Positions 33,650 to 43,106 of a stretch of DNA of 59,913 nt are shown one piece after another. Both the position numbers and the translations under genes were made by a program. The notes beneath the pieces are model-generated. The model saw nothing but the letters and a program-made list of their open reading frames with translations, was not told the origin of the DNA and did not search any database. This DNA comes from Chara braunii. Lineage: Eukaryota > Streptophyta > Charophyceae > Charales > Characeae. Location of the stretch: contig BFEA01000005.1 in NCBI GenBank assembly GCA_003427395.1, forward strand, positions 5,717,335 to 5,777,247, read 5' to 3'. How positions within the stretch are numbered: position 1 is the stretch's first letter; every line of letters begins with the position of its first letter.

Positions 33650-34741
33650 AAACCCCCACCAATCCAAGTCAAACCCTCACTATAGATGAGAGACCGTCAC
33701 TCAAGCCTTCAGTCCTCGTACCAGAAGTCGCCAGTTCTCACACCCCCCTTGCTAGGGTGACAAGGCAACACAAACTACCCCACCAACGGACTAACTATCT
33801 TCTGACGGACAGGAAGTGTCTTCCTCCCTCGACAGCTTCCATAGCTGCCAACCCCCCACCGGTTACAGGGTCACTGCCCCAGCCTGAGCTATGTTGAAAG
33901 AGGTGGTTATGCCTTCCACCCTCCGCATAGCTCCAATGGCCTCAAACTTCTCTCCACTGTCACAGAGCCACTGCCCCAGCGCCGGCCACTGTCGCCCCAC
34001 CCCTTCCTTCTAGTAGACTTACTACCCTGAATCATTGTTCCCCTACTGCGCGAGCCCACCCAAAATTACTTCCAACCTTACTTCTTATTTTCTCCCTTCA
34101 TATGAAAAAACAAAAAGGAGGAAGGACAAAAATTAGAACCACTAATAATCAAAACTCCTACCCTTACCACCGATGAAGGATGCGTCGACCAAGCTTTCAG
34201 TCCTCGTACCAGAAATCGTTAGATCTCATAACCCCCAGCTAGGGTTACAAGGCTACGCCCCAGTACTGATCTAACTGTTTCTGACGGACAGAGAGTGCCT
34301 TCCCCCCTCGACCCCTCTCTTAATTGTATAGACCCTCAAAAGGTTACAGGGTCACCGCCCCGGCAACAACTACGTTGAGCGAGATGGTTATGCCTTCCAC
34401 CCTCGGCATAACTTCAATGGCCTCAAGCCCCCCTTGGTCACAGCGCAAATACTCTAGCACTGGCCAATGTAGTCCCACCCCACCCTCCTGGTTAGACTTA
34501 CCACTCTATATCACAGATCCTTCTGCCCCCCCACTTCCCACTTACCTCTAATTCGACCCTCCCCCTTTTGATTACGAACTGTCTCTTATACACATCTAGA
34601 TGTGTATAAGAGACAGCTCCAGCACTGGCCAATGTCGTCCCACCCCACCCTCCTGGTTAGACTTACCACTCTATATCACCGATCCTTCTGCCCCCCACTT
34701 CCCACTTACCTCTAATTCGACCCTCCCCCTTTTGATTACGA
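33650..34741. repeat. diverged tandem units inside the retrocopy
   Basis: Unit 1 (about 33650-34110) and unit 2 (about 34130-34570) share words in the same order: CTTTCAGTCCTCGTACCAGAA or its variant, CTGACGGACAG, GGTTACAGGGTCAC, GGTTATGCCTTCCACCCTC and GGTTAGACTTACCACTC or its variant. A further near-identical part copy, 34617-34741, follows the adapter and repeats 34450-34577. Confidence 0.75.
34579..34616. other. Nextera transposase junction adapter (assembly artefact)
   Basis: CTGTCTCTTATACACATCT followed directly by its reverse complement AGATGTGTATAAGAGACAG. This is the 19-base Tn5 mosaic end in the head-to-head form made by Nextera mate-pair circularisation. It is a laboratory sequence left in the assembly. 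The flanks are a near-perfect repeat of each other, so about 125 bases are duplicated around it. Confidence 0.97.
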
Positions 34742-35823
34742 AAACATACTAAGACTAATTATTTGAGAGAAAACTATTTAAAAGGATCATTTGAAAAATC
34801 AATCAGAATAAGCCTGAGATTTGAGAATAAGATCTGATAGGGTTTGATTCTCCAAATAAGAATGTCAAAATTTGCAAAAAATTGTACGAATTTTAGGTTT
34901 AGGTATCCATAAAGGATTTTCGAATCAGATTCTCAAACCGTGGTTTGAGAAACGTTCAGCAAAGCTATATGGCACGAAAGATTAAGGAAGGAAAATTATA
35001 AAAATAAATTGACAATCACTAAGAAGAGATTCACTCCGACAGTAAATAGGAATTGTTGATTCAACGACAAATCAACAGGAAGGACAGTAATCAGAAAAAC
35101 GAATCAACAATCAATTTGAGAAAGGGAATCACTGAGACAAGAAAAATAAAAAACGTGTAAGAATCATAAATTAAGATTTCCATCAATCAGAATTATCAAC
35201 CATCATGCCCATATGATCAGCGAGAGGGTCTATCCTAAGAAGAGCCAAGCTCATACTGAAGATGCAACAATACAAAAAAATCGACCACAATGCCCTCGCA
35301 CTCCGGATGCCGTCGTGACGAAACCTCAACCGTCGCCGATACCGCTTCGCCCTTCTGCAAAAAAACGGACTCGATGTCGCCTCCAATCCTCCTCCCACTC
35401 CACGTGAGGACGCGCTCCTCCCTGTCCGCCTGCGTCAACCGACCTCCTCCACAAAACTGCGCAGGCAGAGAAGCAAAGGCAACCAATATGCCAAGAATCT
35501 CATGAAGATTTGCCCCCTTACAGGAACAGTCTACCCTTCATCCAGCGTGCTGACCTGCAGCATCACCAGGTGAAGCGTGGAGCCGGAGATGGCACCCTCT
35601 GTGCTTTCAAAACGCAGGCCACGCCAAGTCACGCCACATCGTCTCTACCCTCCCGCTGTCAAGTCTCACGCCCACTGCCCCCATCCGCCCACCTCGTCGC
35701 CTAATCCGTCGTTAGCTCTTGCGTCGCGCCGTGTCCACTCTGACGACGTTCGTGCGGGGCGCAGCGCTCCCGGTCGCGCTGCGCCCCCGCATGCCTAACA
35801 TCGCCCCTCCCCAGGCTTTGACC

Positions 35824-36134
35824 CTATTGGCCCTATTGGTAACAGAGAATTCGAATGTTGGGAAGGGCTTAACGCAAGGAAACCTTATCAGTTGGTCCCA
35901 CTGGAGGAACCAGCTCACCCCCCTCTGGATGCGAGTTTGGCCTAAATCAGGGTCTGGGGATCTTGCGATGATGAAGGTAATTGGTTCTGCAAAGTATTCG
36001 CTCATGGAAAAACACTCACACTGATCACGCTAGGGAGGTCACCGCCAAGAGGAATGGAACCAGCGAACGGGACGCTCCGAATTCCAACCAAAATCGGATC
36101 GCGTTCGACTTCCCCGCCCCTTTCCACTACCGGC
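35824..36134 (+). pseudogene. LINE-B copy 1, ORF2 C-terminal part (right piece)
   Basis: Resumes the match to LINE-B copy 2 (53745-54047): WEGLNARKPYQLVPLEEPAH-type reading frame, then KVFAHGKTL and the GMEPANGT stretch. Match ends at CACTACCGGC (36134), exactly where copy 2 joins Gypsy-P, which marks either the family's 3' end or two independent breaks at one point. Confidence 0.8.
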
Positions 36135-37228
36135 GCCCTCCCCGCCTTTCCTTGATGAGCGCCTCTCCATGAACGTGTGATCCGAGTGAGGTCACCCTCT
36201 ACGACCCTCAAACACCTTCCTCCTCCTCTCTTCCCTTCTCTTTTGAATTCGCCGGTACATTTTGGTTCTCCATCCACGCCGGCGCGAGCCGGGCCTGTGA
36301 CAGGTCGGTCCAGTCTGGTCGAATCGTTGCGTGCGCGCGCGCGGACGGGGAAGCACTCACATGTAACTCAACACCAGTTAGTTTTTTGGTCCTGTCCCGC
36401 CTCCCCCAGCTATGTCCGGCGGATCAATTGGCGCTCAACGACGCTCGCCCGCTTGGCGCCCATGGCGCCGCTTGCCCCGCTCGCGCCTTGTCGTCCCAGT
36501 TCTCGGTGTCTTCTCGGCGCATCGTAGCTGCTACTCGGCGCCTTCAAAGCCACCGACCACCGCGCCAAAATTCCCACCCGATATCTTCGACTGCCGGCTG
36601 TTTCAATCCAATGCCGTGATGCCAATTTACTGTGCTGCCCCACCCCCCGCCACCGAGCCTCTTAGGTGACCCCCTTCTCAAAGATCGGCGGGGTTCAAGG
36701 TCCCACTTTCCTGTATTCTTCATCTCTGGCCGTAGATTGCAAAGATAGATGACCAGGCACGAAAAACCCTTCAAGTGGGATATGGCCTCAGGACAAAATA
36801 TCGCTTGGCTCATAATGGAGTGACTGAAAGCACCAGTTTCCTTTTTTTCTTTTCTGTTTCTGGGAGGAGAGTAACCAATTTTATTCTGAAGTGGGTCGCG
36901 GGAGGTGCGCTAACCGGTGCGACAGCACTCGCTTCTGACACCGCCTGGCAGTACGGCGGGCCTTACCGGCGGCGGGTGAGTTCGTCGTGGTCTCACCGCC
37001 GCAGGTGGTAACCTATTCTCCTCGCCTTGACGAGGACCTATGGCTATAGCTGTAGTCAAGTTTACCAGCGGTTAGAATTTCCCGACCACGGCCCGCTCAA
37101 CGTTGAACGGTTGAAGTAATGAAGGGCTAGGTTGAATCCAAGACGAGTTATTATCTGTTGTTTAGCTTCGTATAGGAGGCGACTGTTTTTCCTTACTTTG
37201 GTTGGTCTTGTCAAAGTGGTCTGTAATA
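36135..37228. other. unassigned GC-rich block and possible LINE-B leader
   Basis: 36170-36670 is GC-rich with an 85-codon frame (36412-36669) starting MSGGSIGAQRRSPAWRPWRR, Arg/Ser-rich like an organelle-targeting start, but no second exon or motif supports a gene. 36890-36985 is an open stretch ending at GCGGCGG|GTGAGT, a donor-like site, again without support. The last few hundred bases before 37229 are likely the 5' leader of LINE-B copy 2, but its start cannot be fixed. Confidence 0.35.
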
Positions 37229-39332
37229 ATGGAGGTGGAACCTACCGGTCAAAGAGAGAGGGATGGAAGGGCATAAGTCCCGGGTGACTATCGTTTGGAT
37301 AAGGAAAGAGTGAGAGAGATGGTTAGGGCATGTTTCGAGGAAAGAATACTTCCAACAAACATTGACCCTGGTGAGATGGAGGTGAGTGGGAGAGAGTTGA
37401 AGTTTACTCTCAACGCCTCCCTCGATGAGATGGTTGAAAGAAAGAACAGTGACAATTATTTTCCGGGATGGAGCCAGGTTTTTGCCGAAAAAGTGAAAGA
37501 GGACGTAGTGAGAGCATATGAAGATGTGTGGATTAGAGATGATGTGTTTGAAGAAGAGTTCAAACGGGGCAGAATCAAAGTGGAAAGCCCGAATGTTGTT
37601 TCTTATATCCCAAGAGCTCAGGAGATTACCAACTGGATGTTGCGAAAGAAAACCAACTTCATTGACTAGGCGGACACCGCGTATCGTACCGAGTTTAAGC
37701 CTTGGTTGACTCGGGCCGACATTTGTGATTGGAGACAATTGGTGGATCAGAATGCCTTCTGCGTAGTGACTGTTGGTATTCCGTTGGATGAGATGCCATT
37801 CATTCATGTGCACGTTGAAAAATCGATTGGGAAGATTATTAAACAGCACAAACCAAAGGCGGATAACACCGATCCGAAGTTGGTGAATCTACGATTCGAC
37901 ATCGATCCTTCATGTAAGGATAATATGCAGGATAAGTTTGTTGTGCAAACCTGCCAAGGCGACGTTCTTGAAGTGAATCTAGCGGGCCCCGACTCAGACT
38001 GGTGTAAGAGGTGTCGCTCCTTCTTTCATACAGAAACGACTTGTCGTCGCACAGGACGAAGAGATCAAGGTGGAGTCAACTTCAATCAACCTCAAGTTTC
38101 TACGTCCGGCTCTCGTCAGCCAAGACCAGGTTACAATGGGGCCATGCAAGCCCCGGGTGCAGTTACTCATCTTGCGGCTCAATCACCAGTCGCACCTTCG
38201 AATGTTCCGCTGCCTTCAGTCATCAGGATCAATCCTGCGTTCTCACCATCGGGTCCGCAGGACCTTCAGCAGGGAGGACAGTTCAAGGTCAGAGACAGGG
38301 TACGATCCAGCGTTGGAAACCATATGGGGACCTTATCTGAACAGCTTACCGCCACCTCCGGCTGCGGGGTTGCAAGCCGGTCTGGGGCCAATGCGATACC
38401 AAGTGGGGATGAGCCCCTCGATGTCGAATTTGCATGCCTTCTCCTCATGGGTGCCTTCAGTACCCCTCCAGGGAGGTGTGCCTGTCAACAAAGAAGGTGC
38501 CCTACAACAGCAGGTGCTCTCACCCTCCGGCGTGAGACTCCCAGGAGCTAGTGGAAGTCGCCGGCGTGGCGAGTCCCCAGGTAAGCGAAGAAGAGTAAGC
38601 GAGGGAGGCGTGGATATTCAAGTCGATCTGCAAACAAAAAACTATGGTAGCTCTAGTGGTTCACGGGTCGTTCCTTTGTCAACAGGTTAGCGTAAGTCCT
38701 CACGCCATCGCATGGATGCATTGTCTAAAGGTTAGGCCGTAGTAGAATCAAGGGTTTTGTCGTTGATTTACTCCTCTGCTAGGAATGGATTTTGGTTCAT
38801 CGCATGGGTAGGGTCGAAAGGGATACCTCTTCTGTTCAATGTTGTTTGCCCTAAATCCCCCATGCCTCATACCACAACTGCTTTGCCCAAATCTTTGATA
38901 CGAGATAAATTTGCCCTTCGACTTGTCGAAACTCCGATGCCCAGACTGTTAGTTGATATTGAAGGTAAGAGGTGTCGTTGTTATGTTCCTCTTTTCGCTG
39001 CTCGTTTCCTCCCCGGTCAATTAGAGCAGCTGGAACAAGAAGGTTTTCAGTTGCTCCTGTTTACTTGGCTTTTGGAAGGGAGAAAACCTGAATTGCGTAG
39101 GCTTAGGGTCTCACCGTTAGTCTCCGTGGAATTTCTGTCTGACCTGAATATGAAATTGGGAAGGAAAAGAAAGTTGGATTCCCCCTTTTCGAGACAGTTT
39201 TTAACTGAAGCTTGGCCCTCTGCAAACCCGGCTGATGGGTCCCAGATCCAACCTGGTGGAGTGACTGCCCCTAATGGGCAGACTCAGAGTAGCTACATGG
39301 AATGTACGTGCATTAGGGGATTCAACAGGTAG
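37229..39332 (+). pseudogene. LINE-B copy 2 ORF1 (nucleic-acid-binding protein)
   Basis: The likely start is ATG 37229; a TAA at 37274 and a TAG at 37667 interrupt one frame that otherwise runs to about 38300, after which the sense moves to another frame (38310-38690, then 38757-39332, with TAGs between). A complete CCHC knuckle, CKRCRSFFHTETTC, lies at about 38003-38045 and is followed by an Arg/Ser/Pro-rich, disordered stretch. LINE ORF1 proteins of this type bind the element RNA as a chaperone. The end of ORF1 overlaps the start of ORF2 by 59 bases. The stops fit TGG-to-TAG and CAA-to-TAA changes. Confidence 0.75.
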
Positions 39333-40646
39333 AAACAAGAAAGGACGTTTGAAGAGTTGGATGCATACCAACAAAATCGATATCCTATGCATTCAGGAAA
39401 GCAAACTTGCGGAGGAAAATATCATCGAATCAGGTTCATGGTGGGACGGCCCACAAATTTGGTCGCTGGCCATAGGATCTAGAGGGGGAGTCACTATTTT
39501 AAATTTTTAATCCATAGGGATTTGCAGATGAAAATAATCGACTTCTGCGCTAATCTTTGAGGAAAATGGGCATGGGTTAAGTTATGGCTGGAAAATCAGG
39601 AATGGGTAATCGTCTCGATTTATGCTCCGACAGACGTAGCCACACGAACAAACTTTTCTGAAGATTTTTCCTTGTTTATTCCAGAGAGAGATCACCTTAT
39701 TGTTGCAGGTGACTGGAATACCACGATAGATAAACAAGGGGGTGTCCATGAAGGCCGTGGTCTGATAGCCTTAACTGATCTTATGTTGGAACTAGATCTG
39801 ATTGAACCATATCCTCTTCTACACCCCGCAAAACCATGTTACACTTGGTTCTCAAATGTCAGAGAGGAAACGGGCACTATCAGCAGGAGGCTGAATTTCT
39901 TATTGTTCTCACCACTTGTTTGACATGCCACGGCTCAAATTAAGGAAACTCAAAATCCAATCTCGGACCACAAACCTGTTGTCGCCCAAAAGTTGGAAAG
40001 AGGTCCGGGTTATTTCAGAGTTAATACACAAATTCTGAAAGATTCAGGAGTGGTAGACTGGATGTTGAGACTCTGGAAGGATTGGGAGGCAAACGATGAC
40101 TCCTTCCAATCTAAAGATGCTTGTTGGGATGTTGGGATCTGGGTTTTGTCAAGGCACCTTAATATCTTCTCTCGTATATTGGTTGTGAAACGAAAGGACA
40201 AAGAATAGGACCTGATCCGTAAAATTGAATACGCTGAAACGCAGATGATTTCACATCCGATATCGAATCTCGTGTGGGGCCCCATTAGGAGGAAATTTCT
40301 TGCTGAGTGGGATGCTTATCAGATGGAAGAATCAGAAGCCTCGGCTGAACGATTGAGGGTAAAGGGTATTGTAGTCTATGATCGCATGACCCGGGAAACA
40401 TTTAGAAAGCTCTCTCCAAAGCGTCTTACACAGTCGATTACCGAACTGAGGCATCCATTTGACCAGGAGTTGCCTGTAGCATGTGAGCGAACCCAATTGT
40501 GTTTTTATGTTGCTACGTACTACCAGGACATTCTTACTAGAAGAAGACCTTACGAGGATATCACTGAGGATCTCTTAGAAAGTTCCTCTCATTAGGACCA
40601 ATACACAGTCAAACTCTTTCTCCAAGGGAGGTTGGATATGGATGAC
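39274..40646 (+). pseudogene. LINE-B copy 2 ORF2, endonuclease part (5' piece)
   Basis: ATG 39274 opens RLRVATWNVRALG, the start of an APE-type endonuclease, then IDILCIQESKL with the catalytic Glu. A frameshift near 39510 moves to the frame carrying VIVSIYAPTD and LIVAGDWNTTIDKQGG (the GDWN catalytic strand), with the C-terminal ISDHKPV motif at about 39960. Stops at 39921, 40206 and 40593 interrupt this frame. The linker to RT follows (RTRRRPYEDI region near 40540). The sequence stops at the duplication GGATATGGATGAC, where LINE-A is inserted, and resumes at 51852. The endonuclease nicks target DNA to prime reverse transcription. Confidence 0.85.
40634..40646 (+). repeat. left target-site duplication of LINE-A
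   Basis: GGATATGGATGAC, repeated exactly at 51852-51864 after the LINE-A poly(A) tail. On both sides the sequence belongs to LINE-B ORF2. Confidence 0.9.
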
Positions 40647-43106
40647 ACGGGGACGATCGTGCTGTTCTGATGCCCCTGAAGGGCGGGACCGATTGCCGAT
40701 AGCAGGCTGCTAGGGGGGAACACTTTCACACGTCCAGCCTCCGCAGCAGGTTTGCGGGTTACGGACGTCAACTGCGGCTTGAGAGCTCATCGTTCTCATA
40801 CAGCGGTACTGGGGAGACTACGTGACTTGATGCCACGTGTGTCCCTGGGAGAAGCGCTAGGTGAAGGAAAGTAGGAGAGGTTGATTGGCGTCGCTATCAG
40901 GAGACAGCGAGGAAGTGTAAACCGACTTCACAAGTCACTCTAGGAAGAAGCTCGGTATACATACAGACTGTACATGGTATTCGACGAACATGGACGTACC
41001 GGGACGCAAGTCACGTTAAGGAGGAAATCTCAATACCTCAATACAATGGGGTATGAAACTTGCGCTTTTTTCGCATAGGAAGATGCTATGGTAGGGTGAT
41101 ATGTGCTGCATTGCGATTTCGACTTGGGAGTGCTACCGCACTTTCATGAAGATGCGTTTTTTTACACTCGAAGAGGGAGCGCCATCGCACATTCGAGTGG
41201 GAATACTCTCGGAATTTACTAGAGTTGACATCGTTTTCACAAAACATCCAGTGTGGTAAGTTATTCGGCATTTGAGTAGGAGTGATATCGTGCGGGGATA
41301 AGTTATCGCGGGTTCGAATTGGGAGTAATACCGCGACTACACCATTGCGCGTTTGATTTGGGAGTGCTATAGCAGTGCCACGGTGTGGATCGCCTTCAAT
41401 ATGGATGTGGGATGCAAGTCACGCTGAGGTGGTATGGTATAGAGATTGCTCTCAACGCTTCATTACAAGGACCATATGATTGGGAGAGATGATTGAGATT
41501 GTGCTCTCAAGAGGGAGTATCATTGCGCACTTGACGGAGAACATTAAGTAGGCTAGTGCGCGGTTGAGATAGGAATGCTATTGCATTCTTAGGGGGGAGC
41601 GCTATCGCGCAATCGTATAGAAAAGTTTTCGTGCGAGCTGGGAAAAATTATCGCTATCACTCACTCGGGGGGGGCTAAGATGGAAATGCTGTTGCGCTCT
41701 TAGGGGGGAGCGCCATCGCGCGAACGTATGGGAATATTTTCATGCCAACTGGGAATACTATCGTTATCGCTCACTCGAGGGGGGGCTATTGTGCATCGCA
41801 CATCCGAGTGGGAAGGCTTTTGTTATTGGGAAGATATATGGCGTTTTCTGAGATCATTCAGTGTCTGTTTCAGAAAACGTTAAGTGAGGTAAGCCATTGG
41901 GCATTTGAGTTGGAGTGAGATCATACTTCTACTGTGTTTTTGGTATGCTATGACATGTTTGAATTCGTGCCTCTAAAGTGTAACGCCAATGCGCGTTCGA
42001 GTTGGGAATGCTATAGTGCTTCGATTGTCTCAAGAGAAGTGCAAGCGTGAGCACTATTATTATTGCGCTCTCAAATGGTAATGCGAGCGACGGACTACTT
42101 TGCTCTACAGTGTTTTTGCTACGCTATCGCGCAATTGAAGTGGGAGTGATATCGTGCCTCTATAGTGTGATGACAATGTGCGTTCGAGTTGGGAATATTA
42201 TAGTGCTTCTATTAACTCGAGAGAAGTGCAAGTGTGTTTTCAAGGGGGAGCTCTATCGCGCTCTCGAGTGGTAATGCGATCGACATACATTGTTGCTCTC
42301 AACTCTCCATTACAAGGAAGGGGATCAATAAGCAGGAAAGTGCGCGCTCGCCAGATTCTCTTTTCTCCCTACCACTACTAACATTGTTGAGAGGAAAGTG
42401 AGTATAAGAGCCACGTGTCACCTTCGTAGAGCATTTGAGTTAGTGTGCATATAGAGACATTCGACAGCATGACTCAACCGGGGCATTGAGGTAAGAGGGG
42501 CTGAGCGCCTTGATGCCACAATTCTTAAGGGGAAAAATGCCTGGAGAAAAAAAGTGGGAGAGAGTCTCATGCACACTACATTGTGATCTCAAAGGATATG
42601 CGTCACCTTCGGGGATCAACTTTAGCATAAGTTCAAGGGGGAGAGAGTTGCATTGTGGCATCCAGTCAGGAGGAAACAGGGAGAAATCAAGCATGAGAAG
42701 CAAATAGCAAGGGGAGGTCAGTTGAACAAAGGAATCGATGAAGACAAGGCTGATGACTCGAAGGAAGTACGTTCTAATGCTGGTGCGAAGGAGATAAAAG
42801 GAAGTGAAAAAGGAAGCAGACAACGCATTGGAAGACAAGCAAAAAACGCAGTGAAGTACCCCGTGTCTCCTTCCTTGTTCCCTTGTTCCCATTTCCACTT
42901 TTTTCCTACTCCCTCTCCTTTTTGGTTTCTCCTAGCCAAAAAAAAAAAAAAAGGGAAAAAAGAAGAAGATAAATGAAGAAAAGGGGGTAAAGGGAATGAG
43001 AATCATCATACTCTAATTGACATAAGGACTCTACACCTCCCTCTTTCATCTTTTCTTTGGGAATTAAAACAAGTTTTCTTGTTAGGGTGAGAAATTCTCA
43101 AACAAA
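40647..43106 (+). mobile_element. LINE-A 5' leader with degenerate monomers
   Basis: About 2.46 kb between the left duplication and ORF1. From about 41090 to 42300 it is built of degenerate units around GGGAGCGCTATCGCGC and TTCGAGTTGGGAATGCTAT. Larger duplications are visible: 41590-41690 against 41695-41790, and 41940-42090 against 42120-42280. Repeated 5' monomers serve as promoters in some LINEs (mouse L1), so a promoter role is a reasonable inference. 42880-42975 is T- then A-rich. No gene is called. Confidence 0.65.

Larger units (their letters stand above)
33210..35823 (-). mobile_element. 2.6 kb retrocopy inserted in LINE-B copy 1
   Basis: The insert 33222-35811 is flanked by the 12-base duplication CAGGCTTTGACC (33210-33221 and 35812-35823); the uninterrupted site is seen in LINE-B copy 2 near 53730-53745. 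On the minus strand it ends in an A-rich tail (A-run, TAATAATAA, A-run; plus 33223-33252), the mark of LINE-driven insertion. Just before the tail, plus 33253-33340 matches the 3' end of LINE-A (51675-51770) in reverse. The 5' end (35300-35811) is GC-rich with gene-like frames but no motif I can name. The middle has two diverged tandem units (about 33650-34110 and 34130-34570). Best read as a chimeric or SINE-like copy carrying a LINE-A tail. A 9-base microduplication CCCTATTGG follows the right flank. Confidence 0.7.

Noticed and set aside
35183-35486. Minus-strand frames in the retrocopy 5' part as a host gene
   Set aside because: Composition is gene-like but frames are short, overlap each other and show no motif; kept as part of the insert rather than called as a gene.
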